In this document: positions 11,401 through 22,435 of the stretch, piece after piece
How the letters are laid out: each line of letters starts with the position of its first letter
Numbering within the stretch: the first letter of the stretch is position 1
Assembly: GCA_963585895.1 (NCBI GenBank)
Contig: CAUZXS010000188.1
Location: 27,501 to 91,500 of the forward strand
Source of the DNA: Sepioteuthis lessoniana
Taxonomy: Eukaryota > Mollusca > Cephalopoda > Myopsida > Loliginidae
Direction of reading: 5' to 3'
DNA length: 64,000 nucleotides
Notes under the pieces: model-generated
The model's input: only the letters and a program-made list of their open reading frames with translations
Databases searched by the model: none
Told to the model about the DNA's origin: nothing
Translations under genes and position numbers: made by a program

Positions 11401-11779
11401 TTGGTCTGCTGCTACCATAGCTTGCATTTCGGAGTTACCTTCCATTCACCTCATCATTCGTTTTATTCTTATTCTTATTTAGCCATTTTCTCTTGGTGTC
11501 TCTGTAACTCTTATCATCATGCCCCCCTCTCTCTCTTACTGCCTTGAATTTCTTTCTTTTATATATCCCTCCAATAATTCCCTAACTTATGCTTTTATAT
11601 CACGTCACCCTAAAAAAAAATCAGAGAAACGTCAACGACAAACAAAGTTTAATCACCTTGACCTTCACAAATCGATAGAAAACAACGTCGAACCCCAAGC
11701 CAACCAGAACACTTCTAATAATTAAAATAATCAAGAAAAGCCCCTTATTATTTTACCAGGCAAGTACTTGCACCTTCTC

Positions 11780-12040
11780 AGATAACTTAAATATCTCTGT
11801 AATATGAGAGTGACGGTGATATCAATGGTCATTTTTGCGCTTGCAACGGACCCCAAAAGCTTTATAAAGCAGCTGGAAGATTCGGAAATGGAAGGACGAA
11901 CCGAGAACATTCCAACAACAATATTGTTCAGATCAGCCTTAATACTGAGAAGGGTCCTGAAGACTTAAGGCGACTTGTTGTCACTGGGACTCCAAAGAAA
12001 GTCCATCAGCTAACGCTGCTGTGAAAACTCGCATGTAGTA

Positions 12041-12112
<72 letters not shown>
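11780..12112 (+). pseudogene. RLE-LINE 3' end with (TAA)n tail
   Basis: Encodes a degraded VISMVIFALATDPK--IKQLEDSE-like C-terminus, then the UTR. It ends in an uninterrupted run of about 24 TAA units (12041-12112). The tail directly follows ATGTAGTAG in place of the usual CAAGGAG, which supports microsatellite-like tails as part of the LINE 3' end. Confidence 0.78.
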
Positions 12113-12560
12113 ACCTAATCTTGGTCAGAAGACCAGACCTTATAATAATCAACAAAAAAAAAAAAAAAAAAAGGAAAAAAGAACAGAAAATCAGCAAAAT
12201 TGTCGACTTTGCTGTCCCGGCTGACCACAGAATAAAACTGAAAGAATGTGAAAAGAAAGATAAGTACCTCGACCTTGCTAGAGAATTGAAAAAACTGTGG
12301 AACATGAAGGTGACAATTATACCAATTATGATTGGTGCTTTTGGCACGGTAACTAAAGGATTATTGAAGGGCCTCGAGGATTTGGAAGTTGGCGGCCGAG
12401 TGGAGACCATCCAAACAACAGCATTGTTGAAAACGGCCAGAATACTGAGAAGAGTGCTGGAGACTTGAAGAGACTTGCTGTCACTCAATCTTTAGTGAAA
12501 GACCATCAGCTAACGCTGATGTGAAAAACTCTAATGAGTAGTAATAATAATAATTATAAC
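12113..12560 (+). pseudogene. RLE-LINE 3' fragment, best-preserved endonuclease end
   Basis: A 115-codon open frame (12121-12468) reads RRPDLIIINKKK..KIVDFAVPADHRIKL, then YLDLARELKKLWNMKVTIIP, GLLKGLEDLEVGGRVETIQ and ARILRRVLET, then stops. RRPD..DFAVP fits the PD-(D/E)xK-type signature of LINE restriction-like endonucleases. The 5' part is missing. A poly-A run at 12158-12172 falls inside the lysine stretch. The 3' UTR ends in TAGTAATAATAAT. Confidence 0.82.
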
Positions 12561-13075
12561 AATAAATACTGTCAGCTAAGACTAGTGTCCAAAGAAATAA
12601 TAACATAATAATAATATTCTCTGGGATTATAATACAAACAGATCACCTAGTCCTGGCGGAAAGAACCAGATTTTGTGCTAATTAACAAAAAAAAAAAAAA
12701 AAAAGAAGAAGAAAAGAGAACTTGTTACTTAGTCTATTTTGTTGGTTCAGCGGATCACAGTGAGAAAATCAAAGAAAGTGAAAATATAAACAAATACTTA
12801 CCCTTTGCCGGAGAACAAAATAATATCTCTCCCCTCCTACCCCCCCCCATAAACTGAAACATAAAGGTGACATTGATACTAATCTTAATTGATGCGCTGG
12901 AACGATCCCCATAGGATTTGAAAGGGGATTAAAACTAGAGCATTATTGAAATCAGCCAGAATACTGAGAATAGTCCTGGAAACCGGAGGAGACTTGCCGT
13001 CACTCAGACACCAGTGAAAGCCTACCTGTTTACGCTGATATATATAAAAAAAACAACTCCTAAGAAGTCAAGTAA
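12561..13075 (+). pseudogene. RLE-LINE 3' fragment
   Basis: Third tandem fragment: WDYNTNRSPSPGGKNQIL-like, YFVGSADHSEKIKESENINKYL (12730-12805), then a decayed C-terminus and UTR. A poly-C tract and several indels are present. Confidence 0.75.
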
Positions 13076-13254
13076 TAATATCTTCCTTGGTAAATAACCT
13101 GTGAAGGACCACCAGAAACCGAAAGAAAGGCTGAAAGTTATAAAAATATACTGGACTATAGGAAATGCAGCATATGTAGTTATAGAAATGTCGAAACCAG
13201 CCAGTTGTTATAAGAAGCAACTCAAAAATTAGAGATAAAAGAAAATATTAATCA

Positions 13255-13345
13255 AAAGAAATAGCGGATGAACAGGAGATCAAAGGAATACTCAAGAAAG
13301 TCCAGACGACATCACTGCTGAGATCAGCTCGAAAACTTTGTTGGA
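13255..13345 (+). pseudogene. RLE-LINE remnant
   Basis: Short stretch matching the QTTSLLRSAR-like segment. It lies in otherwise unassigned sequence (13076-13672). Confidence 0.45.
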
Positions 13346-13672
13346 CAGAGTGGGTCTTTTAGACATACTCAGGAAATTATTCTTGGAAAAGAAATAAACA
13401 AACAAACCTTGAATTAAAAAACTGAAGAGTGTTGTTCGTAACACACTGTTGAACCATTTTTCTGTAATCAGCTCATTCAAATATATGACTGGTCCTACAC
13501 AAGCCTGCAATACTATAGACAAATAACATGTGTAAGAAGTCGAACGATTCACTACTTAGCGTGAACAGATGAGCCTTTATACATTGACTGCTATACGATC
13601 ATAATTAATGATCTCGTAAAAAGGTGAATACACGCGTAGGTTCCAAAGGAAGAGGTATATCAATAAAACTCA

Positions 13673-14205
13673 TGTCATATAATTAAGGTAATGATTAATT
13701 ATATTAATCGTTTTTCGTCAATAATATTTCATTATTTAGTTTAGTAAGGCTTGAACTACTCAGTGTCTCTGGTTCAGGTGTCGTAGTCAGACGGGGCGCT
13801 CGCATGCCCGCGCAGAAAGGATATGGCAATTATCATCTGTCATAATAAATTTACAGTGAAATGGGGCTGGAGTGACTTGAGTGGATGACTGACGTCATAC
13901 CCGAAAAAGATAATCCAGACAATTTGAGGATTTTGCAAAAGACTTGATTTGAGGTTCGACCGTTGAAACAGTGGGTTGAGGTTTTCGGATCAGATGAGAT
14001 TTAAGTGTCGACCGGCTAAGATGGGTCGATATCTTAGACACTACAAGATGCACCGTGTGTGTTGGGGTGTCAGCATAGTATGGTAAGTTTTAGACTTGGA
14101 TGAATTGTGCCTCTCTCCTCGTGTCAACAAGGGCTGAAGGCAGAAAGAAATAAACCTGTTTGTATCGACTGCATAATGTATTATCATTATTATGGCTATA
14201 CAACA
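13673..14205 (+). mobile_element. LTR-E copy 2 (solo-LTR-like)
   Basis: Begins TGTCATATAATTAAGG and ends CTATACAACA, flanked by CTCA and CTGA (one mismatch in a 4-bp duplication). It retains the GC-rich core, TGACGTCA at 13890-13897, CTCTCCTCGTGTCAACAAGG and AATAAA near 14149-14154. About 530 bp long and diverged from copy 1. Confidence 0.58.
13890..13897. promoter_or_regulatory. TGACGTCA in LTR-E copy 2
   Basis: Perfect palindrome at the position equivalent to 5428-5435 in copy 1. Confidence 0.5.
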
Positions 14206-14254
14206 CTGAGACCAAATATCAACGCAGAGAACATCTTGGAAATTAACATAGTTT

Positions 14255-14490
14255 TAGATTGTGGCATAGTGGCTAACGTGCTGGGTTGTGACATTGTATA
14301 AAGCGAGTTCGAACATTAGACGCGCTATTACTTTCACTTTCGGAATAATACACTTCGGAAAGTTATGAGCCCTCTTAACCGACCAGATAAGGATTAAAAA
14401 TTATCACTATCGCTCTCTAAAAAAAAATCGCTTTGGTATTTAATAAAACACGAAGGCTGATATGCCTTTATAAAAGAAATAAAACAAACC
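14255..14490 (+). mobile_element. SINE-B, degenerate copy
   Basis: TGTGGCATAGTGGCTAACGTG replaces the A box. B-box-like GCGAGTTCGAACATT follows, then TTTCGGAATAATACACTTCGG and the tail CGCTTTGGTATTTAATAAAAC. Confidence 0.7.
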
Positions 14491-14584
14491 ATCAAACCTA
14501 TCAGTGGAAGACTAAAAGATAAACGACGGAACTAAAATTCATCTGCAAAATTATTCTTTTTTTAATTTCTACAATAGAATTGAC

Positions 14585-14757
14585 ACGTTTTCACAAGAGG
14601 ACTTTCATGGGGCCTTCCAGAAGATGTTGGAACGGTACAAAAAGTGCATTGCAGCCGAAGGAGATTACTTCGAAGGAGACTAGAGTTTCATGTGTGTACA
14701 ATCAATAAAAGTGCCCACACGAAAAAAAGGCTGCAAACTTATCGTATGCACCTTGTA
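14585..14757 (+). pseudogene. Mariner 3' end fragment
   Basis: Encodes the last ~35 residues of the transposase (LLERYKKCIAAEGDYFEGD-like) to its stop, then AATAAAAGTGCCCACACG and a terminal-repeat remnant. 5' truncated. Confidence 0.8.
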
Positions 14758-14819
14758 GCTTGAATATTTTGAAATAGTTAAAATAAAATACTCATCTACT
14801 AAGTTTAGTTTAGTTTTTA

Positions 14820-14885
14820 ATAAAACCTGTTGTATGGAGCACCCAGTGAGAATTATCACTGGGTGCTCCATACAACAGGTTTTAT
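14820..14885. repeat. Perfect 30-bp inverted repeat, 6-nt loop
   Basis: Left arm 14820-14849 and right arm 14856-14885 are exact reverse complements, separated by GAATTA. The arm contains GGAGCACCCAGTGA and its complement. No other hairpin in the window is so long and perfect. Function unknown: it could be a fold-back relic, a replication slip product or a transcribed hairpin. Confidence 0.97.
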
Positions 14886-15194
14886 AATCGATTATAATCG
14901 AACTAACTAATAATAATTATCATGTCAAGCTCGTTGGTTTATAACATGACGCATAGAACATTTTAAATATCTTGTGTCATTTATATTTGACACAAGGTCA
15001 TAAGTATGGGCTACCAAGGAAAGCTCGAAATCAGTTCACTGGTGTAATTAATATGCGTGACTAACTCGTAAACCATAACATCTAAGGGTTAAAAAGAAGA
15101 TTCCTGTAGAGAATTACATAAAAGCAGAGAAATAGTATTCTAGGAAAGTCTTGTAAATTAAATATGATATTAATTTTGCATTTTTCATCGCTCT

Positions 15195-15335
15195 AATAAC
15201 ACTGAAAAAGCAATGAAGCCAATTATTCTTACTCCAGCTATGGATAAATAATAAGACAGACTGGTATGTTTTAACCTTGGTATGACAAGCGGTCCGAGGG
15301 CAAGGAAAACTTGGAACCAGTTATACTTCGCCTAA
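15195..15335 (+). mobile_element. SINE-A fragment, decayed
   Basis: Matches the SINE-A body: AAGCAATGAAGCC, CTCCAGCTATGGATAAATAATA, then a decayed AGACTGG..ACCTTGGT and AAGGAAAACTTGGAA. Head missing. Confidence 0.55.
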
Positions 15336-15339
15336 CTAT

Positions 15340-15628
15340 TTCTGTCCATGACACACCAAGACCAAATCTTGTTACGGAGAGAATTGCATGTAAATTTTTA
15401 ATCTGCAATAAATTTTTTAAGAGTTTTTTTTTTTGCGTTAAGTGGGTTAAACGTTCGAATGCCTTATCAGGTACAGAGGCACTTAAAATAATTAATAGAT
15501 ACATACATATTTTAAAAAGACTTCCGAGTAATTACCAGCGAAAAAAATCACGGATATATTAAAATATTTAAATACTTCGTTCAACACTAACAATGTAATT
15601 TCTCATTAAGACCATATTTCGCATCTTA

Positions 15629-15665
<37 letters not shown>

Positions 15666-16090
15666 CATTGTGTTTCCGATATTAATATATAATTGGAACT
15701 ATAATCAATTTCGGTGTACGAAATTAACACTATTCTTCCGATTCGGTTGCGGAAAAAATGGGTCGCGGGGGAAAAAAATGGGCCGCACTAAAAATGAATG
15801 TCATCATTTGCTGAATACCGGAAAATACAGTATTACAATATTGTTTTTGGCTTTAAGCAACAACAAAAAAATAAACAAATTTTAATCTTGGTTTTCCTTT
15901 TTTATCTTTCTATAGGAGTTCCTTTTATAATTATCCCTGATAGTCCTGATGGAAATATATATATACCTTCACAAATTTGAAAAAAAATCTAAATGTTTTA
16001 CAATTGTAATAGTTTTAAGAAATGTTAATTTTAGTTTTAATCACAAGTACAGTAAAATAAACAGTAAAACAGTTATATTGGTAAAATAAA
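15340..16090. other. No recognised gene; (TA)n at 15632-15662
   Basis: AT-rich, with one TA microsatellite. Short open frames here show no domain. Confidence 0.5.
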
Positions 16091-16094
16091 ACGG

Positions 16095-16455
16095 GAATTT
16101 TTCGACGCTCTAGCTGTGTCAGTAATATCATATGGTTGCACCATTTGGACTCTAATCAAACGCTTTGAGAAAAAAAAGCTCGTTTTGAACAAATCCTGGA
16201 ATCAAAACATTAAAAAATAGCAGTTGTTGGGCCACTTACTTCCCATCACATAAGCCATCCTCGTAAGATGAACATGACATGTTGGGCACTGTTGGAGGAG
16301 TAAGGACAAACTCATAAAAAACGTTTTCCGATGGACTCCAACACTTGGACACATTAGGTTTGGCCAACAGGCAAAATTTTGCTTTCATCAGCTCAGTGCG
16401 GATTTGGGTTCCATCTAGTGGAGTTGCTTCAAGGAATGACAGATAGGGTTAGATG
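16095..16455 (+). pseudogene. RTE-like LINE 3' fragment, decayed
   Basis: Matches the C-terminal part of the RTE protein at 59-60 kb: VSVISYGCTIWTLIKR, NKSWNQN, RKMNMTCWALLEE and WTPTLGHIRFGQQAK-like blocks, with multiple stops. Confidence 0.72.
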
Positions 16456-16462
16456 GCACGCG

Positions 16463-16491
16463 CATGCGCACGCGAGAGAGAGAGAAGAAAA

Positions 16492-16544
<53 letters not shown>

Positions 16545-16545
16545 T
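16463..16545. repeat. (GA)n/(TG)n microsatellite
   Basis: GAGAGA run, TGTGTGTG, then a second longer GA run. Confidence 0.93.
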
Positions 16546-16589
16546 GCAGAAAGACACTGAGAGAGGTTGTGCTTTAAGGACGCCTTTAA

Positions 16590-16960
16590 GCTTATTATGA
16601 GTTCTTCACACCAGCGTTAGGTAGTGGTATTTCACCGGGGTCTGAGTGACAGAAAGTCTCCTCAGGTTTCCAATACTCTTCTGAGTATTGAAGCTGATCT
16701 TTATAATCATATTTTAGTTTTGCGATTGATACTGGTAGGGTCCTAACAATTCCTTGACATTTTTTAATAGCATACTTATTATTCTTACTCAGTGACCTCT
16801 TCATCCTTTCCGCGAGCTTAGAACATACAAACCGTATGTTTTACAGAAGGGCAAGTCCCTATAAAAGGGTAGCCGAGATAGGACATTAAACTGCACCAGT
16901 GATGAAGTCTTAGTTCTAGTGCGTCACTAAATTTTACTCCTTGAGAGTTGTTCACATCAG
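16590..16960 (-). pseudogene. RLE-LINE 3' fragment
   Basis: Minus-strand 3' end: GAGTTCTTCACACCAGCGTTAG complement of the family UTR, preceded on that strand by EYWKPEETFCHSDPG-like peptide and a decayed body. Confidence 0.68.
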
Positions 16961-17570
16961 TTTTAGCTTATAGTTTCTCACTGGAGTTTGAGCGACAGCA
17001 AGTCTCTCCAAGTCTTCAGGACTCTTCTTAGTATTCTGGCCGTTCTCAGTAATGCTGTCATTTGGATAGTCTCTACCCGTCCGCCAACTTCCAAATCCTC
17101 CAGGCCTTTTAATAATCCTTTAGTTGTGCCAAAAGCACCAGTCACAATTGGTACAATCGTCACTTTTTTGTTCCACAGGTTTTTTAATTCTCTATCAAGG
17201 TCGAGGTACTTATCCTTCTTTTCACATTCTTTCAGTTTTATTCTGTGGTTAGGTTTTAAGGGAGTTCAGCAAGAGATTCCGTCGGAAGAGGCCAGCACTC
17301 TTCAAATCAGATCCGTGGCATTTCCAGCATGACAATGCATCAGTCAACAACTCCATCCTTGTCACAGACAATTTGACCAACAAAGTCGACAATTTTGCAA
17401 ATTCTCTTTTTTTTTTTTGTTGATTATTGTAAGGTCTGATTTCTGGCCAAGATTTGGTGAAACTGTGTGTATGTCAAAGTCCCATAGGAGTTTATGTATG
17501 TCATTTTTCAGGATAGGTGCTAGGTTGTGCATATACCATTTGTTGGCATGTATGTATGCATGTATGTATT
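16935..17570 (-). pseudogene. RLE-LINE 3' fragment carrying mariner filler
   Basis: Minus strand: KVTIVPIVTGAFG-TKGLLKGLEDLE, GRVETIQMTALLRTARILRR and DLLSLKLQ to the stop. A 131-bp piece of mariner (17251-17381) replaces about 12 bp of LINE around the PADHR codons. Beyond it the LINE resumes (CKIVDF, then poly-A lysines, then RPDL-like). This is a chimera rather than an ordinary transposon insertion. Confidence 0.82.
17251..17381 (+). mobile_element. Internal mariner segment inside an RLE-LINE
   Basis: Matches the mariner coding segment from about EVLREF (GAGGTTTTAAGGGAGTTCA) to DNLTN (GACAATTTGACCAAC), equivalent to about 27115-27245. It has no terminal repeats. Left join is TCTGTGGT/TAGGTTTT and right join is GACCAA/CAAAGTCG, with CA(A) shared at the right join. 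Confidence 0.85.
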
Positions 17571-17694
17571 AATAATATTATTATTATTATTTAATAATCT
17601 TGTTTCAGAAGGATCCAGGTTGCAAACTAGCGCAGAAGTAGTAGATGATCACCCATGACAGAACTGAGGAGATGACTCACTTCACCATGTAAAT

Positions 17695-17885
17695 TGTATA
17701 TACGGAGGTGTGTTTAATATAACGGTCATGTTCATCCCGAGTTCAAATCCTAATGATGCGGTTTATTCTGCATTCTTGGTCTTGGGAAAGCCATGAATCG
17801 TTTTTTTCCTAGTTACAGGTTGATAGTAGGATGGATCAATATTTTTTTAGTTTTGGTTAGGCAAATCCTAAAATAAAACCACATG
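17695..17885 (+). mobile_element. SINE-A, degenerate copy
   Basis: TATAACGGTCATGTTC, B-box CCGAGTTCAAATCC, then CTTGGGAAAGCCATGAATC, GTTGATAGTAGGATGG and a decayed tail. Confidence 0.6.
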
Positions 17886-17929
17886 AAAAAAATTAAACTG
17901 GCATCACTACTTACTCCTGACGGATGGGG

Positions 17930-18240
17930 TTTGTAAATACGTACAAATGGTTCCTATGCTGGCCGGAATCTGTTGTGTGAAAATTTTCTATAAAAATTTT
18001 CTATAAAAATTTTCTTTGTAAATACGTACAAATGGTTCCTATGCTGGCCAGAATCTGTTGTGTGAAAATTTTCTATAAAAATTTTCTATAAAAATTTTCT
18101 TTGTAAATACGTACAAATGGTTCCTATGCTGGCCAGAATCTGTTGTGTGAAAATTTTCTATAAAAACTTTCTATAAAAATTTTCTTTGTAAATACGTACA
18201 AATGGTTCCTATGCTGGCCAGAATCTGTTGTGTGAAAATG
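17930..18240 (+). repeat. 85-bp tandem repeat, about 3.7 copies
   Basis: Units start at 17930, 18015, 18100 and 18185 with TTTGTAAATACGTACAAATG, a constant 85-bp period. Each unit ends in two or three AAAATTTTCTAT sub-repeats. Copies differ by only a few bases, so the array is young. TTTGTAAATACGTACAAA is itself almost an inverted repeat around TACGTA. Confidence 0.95.
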
Positions 18241-18244
18241 AGAC

Positions 18245-18560
18245 ACACAAAATTTTGAGATATAGTTGGATTACAGGATTCAGGCCAAAGGACTAGATCT
18301 AGCTTTTGTTATAAAAAAAAATGTCAAATTGGATGTTCAAGCAGATCAAAGAGTAAACGTGAGAGAAAGTGAGAATCTAGATAAATACTTAGACCTTCCT
18401 AGAGAGCAGAAAAAATTAAGAGACATGTTGATGATAGGGCTACCAACCATAGCTGTAACCTTCAGAATATTCTTGGAGAATATGGAAAAGAAAAAAAAAG
18501 GGAAAATGGATATCTGAAGAAGAATTGAAACTGTCCTGACAACTGTTGGAATCTACTAGA
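18245..18560 (+). pseudogene. RLE-LINE remnant, diverged subfamily
   Basis: An 83-codon frame reads VKLDVQADQRVNVRESENLDKY and LDLPREQKKLRDM, aligning to the VDFAVPADHRVKL..LARELKKLWNM block. It continues with a lysine-rich NMEKKKKGK where the main subfamily has GLEDLE. Related diverged copies lie at 36.6 and 48.1 kb. Confidence 0.68.
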
Positions 18561-18814
18561 ATAATAAAAAGTTCTCGAGAACTAAGGATTGGTTGGATTT
18601 GGTTTCTGTAATTAATGGCAAATCGATCGAGAACAGAAGAAGCTTATTGCCCGTCAGACTTTTGCAAAGGTCACCAGTGGCCACTTGTATGAAAAACTTG
18701 TAAAGAGATCTCAAAGGCCTGGAAGAAACTACATGAACTGAAGGTCAGAGAAAGAATCGAGAACATCATGACCAAATAAGCTAGAATACTTCAAAAATAA
18801 GTTGCGGTTTCTTT

Positions 18815-19045
18815 CTTAACGGCATATCTACCTCCATGGGTCATTTAATGCCAGTAATCATTCTAGAAGAACAGTGGTGTTACTATTAACTTATAGGTGA
18901 AGGATAAGGGAGTTCATGCCTTTCCTTATGATATTAGTCCAAAAATAAGCGTAATAGCGCGACTGGAATTCCAACATGCTAACTATGGTATCACAGTCCA
19001 GCAACTAATCCATGACACTACAGGGAGTTCCCCCTAATACTTATT
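18815..19045 (-). mobile_element. SINE-B
   Basis: Minus strand: a GAACTCCCTGTAGTGTCATGG head, GTTGGAATTCCAGTCGCGC, AGTTAATAGTAACACCACTG and the tail GGCATTAAATGACC. Decayed A and B boxes. Confidence 0.75.
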
Positions 19046-19529
19046 GTTTTAATACTTTTATAATCAACTGGTCCACTGACAGGTTATCGTAAGTAGAAGT
19101 ATGTGAATATAAAAAAATAAAATAAAAATAAATTTTAATAACAAGCAAATGGCTGATCGGAAGCAGTAAAAAATGTTTTTTTTACGATGTGGTCACATGA
19201 CCACCCACACCTCCCTCTCCAGGTCTAACAGTTGTGGTTGTTTTACAGATGGTACCAGTTCCTGATTTTTCCGCATTTTCAGTTTTTATTCAAATTTATC
19301 CAATTATATTTTTAACTTACAATTCCTATCAAATCCTGATTTCTCTCAATATCCACACTTTTTTTTTGAGACGAATTTTAGTCAAAGCATAAAATAAAAT
19401 TACCGACATTAAAGATAGAAAAAAACTAAGTGGATAAATTGAGATGACAAGAAAAGCAACTTAAGTGAGAATGAGAGGTTTTTGAATAAAATAGCTATCT
19501 ACTCGGGGGTACACAACGGGGAGTCCCCC
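19046..19529. other. No recognised feature
   Basis: AT-rich; nothing assigned. Confidence 0.45.
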
Positions 19530-19625
19530 TAATACTTAAAAGAGTCCTGGAGACCTGCAGAGACTTGTTGTCACTCAGACCTCAGTGAAATACCACCAGT
19601 TGTGACTGGTGTGAAAAAAATTAAT
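19530..19625 (+). pseudogene. RLE-LINE 3' UTR fragment
   Basis: AGAGTCCTGGAGACCTGCAG and CTTGTTGTCACTCAGACC, then GTGAAATACCACCAG: the last codons and 3' UTR only. Confidence 0.7.
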
Positions 19626-19837
19626 CATGAACATGAAAAAGCGACTGAAGCATTTATTTTTCAAGGTCGGTCATAATTTTGCTTCATGACAATGCTCGGC
19701 TTGATGTTGCCAGGATCATACAGATGAATTTCTCTGATTTGTAATATTGAAACTTTGCCACGTTCACCATTTCCCCCGGGTCTCTCGTTCAACGAGTCCC
19801 TTTTTTTTCAAGCAGATTTTTACACCTCCCCCTAAAA

Positions 19838-19880
19838 CACAAACAAACAAACAAACAAACAAACAAACAAATAAACAAAG
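19838..19880. repeat. (CAAA)n microsatellite
   Basis: About ten CAAA units within otherwise unassigned sequence (19626-20043). Confidence 0.92.
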
Positions 19881-20054
19881 GATTCCGTTCTAAAGGAGAA
19901 GAAGAAACGACATTTGAATATATTTTTATCTTAGATAAATAAAGTTGTTAATCGATGGTAGAAAAACATACATTTTCCGGGATCATATTTATCTTGATTA
20001 AAACACCGTTTAAGTTCATTAATTAAAGAATAAGCGTTTATTCTAAATTCTGAC

Positions 20055-20631
20055 TTGGGGCCGTAGAATACATTGACTGCACCTCTGCATAGGGGTAAGA
20101 CCCCCGCCAACGAGTGTCCTGGATATGACGATAAACAGTCTGATAGTGAGGTTCCAGCAGTGCTGGAGCTTCGGGGAATACGGAGCACCCCTTCATTGCC
20201 ATTGCTCCCAGGTCCACTCTGGCCCGGAGTGGTAGCACCTGATAGGGACCTATCTAGGGGTTAAATAGTACTAACGGCATACTTATGCTGAACTGAATTG
20301 TTTGACTAAACTGAAAAGCTCGAAATAGAAATGTTTTTGACAATTAAACTGTACTTACATTTAAACTGCTTATGCTAAACTGAATTATTTGAAATGGAAC
20401 TGTTTTTTAACATTGAAACTGTACTTACACTATTGTTATATATAACTGTTTGAATAAACTGAATAGTTTGAAATAGAAATGTTGTTGACAATTAAACTGT
20501 GTACTTATGCTGAATTGAATTGTTTAAAATAGAACTCATTATTTACATGAAAATGGATTTGGCGTTAAATAACCTTCAAAGGTTGATATGCCATAAAACT
20601 CAACCAACCAACTAACCAACCAACCAACAAA
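20055..20631 (+). mobile_element. Element D copy D3, 5' truncated
   Basis: Starts within the head (TTGGGGCCGTAGAATACATT), lacking the first ~10 bp, and runs to the (CCAA)n tail. A perfect 11-bp duplication TAAATTCTGAC flanks it (20044-20054 and 20632-20642). 5' truncation plus a target duplication shows that D moves by target-primed reverse transcription. Confidence 0.92.
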
Positions 20632-20642
20632 TAAATTCTGAC

Positions 20643-21199
20643 AGTGTTTTCCCATCAACCTTATAAAAACCCACGCCATCAGTGACAACGAAATTCAATA
20701 TAAAAAGAAAGTTACGAAAGCAGGTTTTGTTATTTTCTAGTGTTGTCACTAAATCGACGTTTGTACCGTGATCCTCGGCTCCAAATATCTATCTGTAACT
20801 AGGTCAGCGGCAGACAGCTATGCCACAGATGGTAATTTGTTGGCTAGTATCTAAAGAATACAAAACACAACTGGTCTTTGTAGCGTAAGAGACTTTTCTT
20901 GTTTTATTCTCTCTCCGTTCAGTCTCTGAGGCCTAGGACACAGGAAAAAAATAGACAATGGACACCGCGTGTGCAGTTAGATTCTTCGTTATTCCCAGAA
21001 CAGAATTCTTTTCCCACTTTCGCTTCATTTTTTCTCCATTTCCAGAGAACGTTTTTCTCCTGGAACCCAGCAACCAAAAGAGAAAAATAAAATCCCATGA
21101 TTTATATACTGGAGTTTATAGAACTACGGCTTTGAATTGATTACATAATCCGGCTCCAGTCACTATTTAGTGACCAGGTCTGGGAATAATAATTCAAGC
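20643..21199. other. No recognised feature
   Basis: No repeat or protein family recognised. 20890-21120 has a slightly higher GC content and two overlapping 60-codon frames without recognisable domains. Confidence 0.45.
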
Positions 21200-21405
21200 G
21201 TGTGGACCTCCACACTTGTCCGTGCAAAAGCAGGACGACCAGCACGAACATACATTCAGCAACTACGTGAGGATACGGGATGTTGTCCAGAAGACCTGCC
21301 TGAGGCAATGAACGATAGGGAAAAGTGGCGAGAGAGGGTCAGGGATATCCGTGCTACCAGCACGACATGATGATTATGATGATGATGATCATCATCATCA
21401 TGTTA
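21200..21405 (+). pseudogene. RTE-like LINE 3' fragment
   Basis: Encodes RAKAGRPARTYIQQLREDTG, CPEDLPEAMNDREKWRERVR and DIRAT, then a stop and (GAT)n at 21366-21398. Only the last ~60 codons are present, and they remain open. Confidence 0.88.
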
Positions 21406-22269
21406 CAGAATAGTGCTGAATTTTGACAACGCGTCCTTATTTCGGCTGGTGGATTTCTTTTAATAAACTGGTGCTATTTGTAGATAATCCTATGGTTTAG
21501 CAACGCAAGATCATAAATGTAACTGATGCAATTGCCGGCCAAAGGAAATCTTTGAAACGGGATTGACTCTAAAGAGGAAACATGTGATAAATCCACCGAA
21601 CCCTTTGGTATTTATCACTGATTGTTCTATATTCACACTTAATGAATATATAAAGAAACCAGTGATTTGTTAAAAAAAATATTCATAAGATTTGTCGACA
21701 TATTCGGGAAAAACCACGATGATTGCTAATCGTACCAACTAAAACCTGAGATTGAAATAACCATTATTTAAGACACCATAATTCACTCAGATGGAAAAGT
21801 AAAAGCCCGAAACCGGTTATTGCATAAATATTAAAGACAGAAAATGCTTGCCAGTTAGTAACTCTTTCTGTATCTTTCGAGAAGAATGTATACATGCAAG
21901 TATCTTAAAAGATCTCAAAATACAAAAACCTGAAAACTGATATAGAAATAATATCGAAATTGAAAACTAGAATATTACTCGTCATTAGAACTTTGAGAGT
22001 TTCAAGAAACGAACAAATGAATTTGAGAAAAGAATTCCTGAAAATCCAAGTCTTCAAGAGATTTAGAAAATCGTGTTTATAAACTTAGGCCAATTTTTTC
22101 CAAAAGTTGTGTCTTTGTAAAACGTTAAAAAATTACTCTTTAAAAATATATCAATAATATCTTCTCCTGTTATCACAAAATTACTCTCGTTGGATCACAA
22201 GCAGGGACTGGGTTAATAATATGCATATTCTATAATAAATATAGATATGTATCGTGAGTGAGAACGGTG
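21406..22269. other. No recognised feature
   Basis: AT-rich; no gene or repeat identified. Confidence 0.45.
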
Positions 22270-22435
22270 ACCCGTTTGGAAATGCGCAAGGTACTGGAAT
22301 TTAACCATTCTGATAAATAACGTATGCACAAATATCCCAGAAACACATAAAATTCTCTGGGAGTTTGAGATACAAATAGATCACCCAATGCCAGTCAGAA
22401 AACTCAACTTACTAATAATTAACTAGAAGAACTAA
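22270..22435 (+). pseudogene. RLE-LINE fragment
   Basis: Covers the stretch reading as CTNIPETHKILWEFEIQIDH and the start of the RPD region. Both ends missing. Confidence 0.65.

Noticed and set aside
17930..18240. CRISPR-like regular array
   Set aside because: The repeats are contiguous 85-bp units without unique spacers, in a eukaryotic repeat context.
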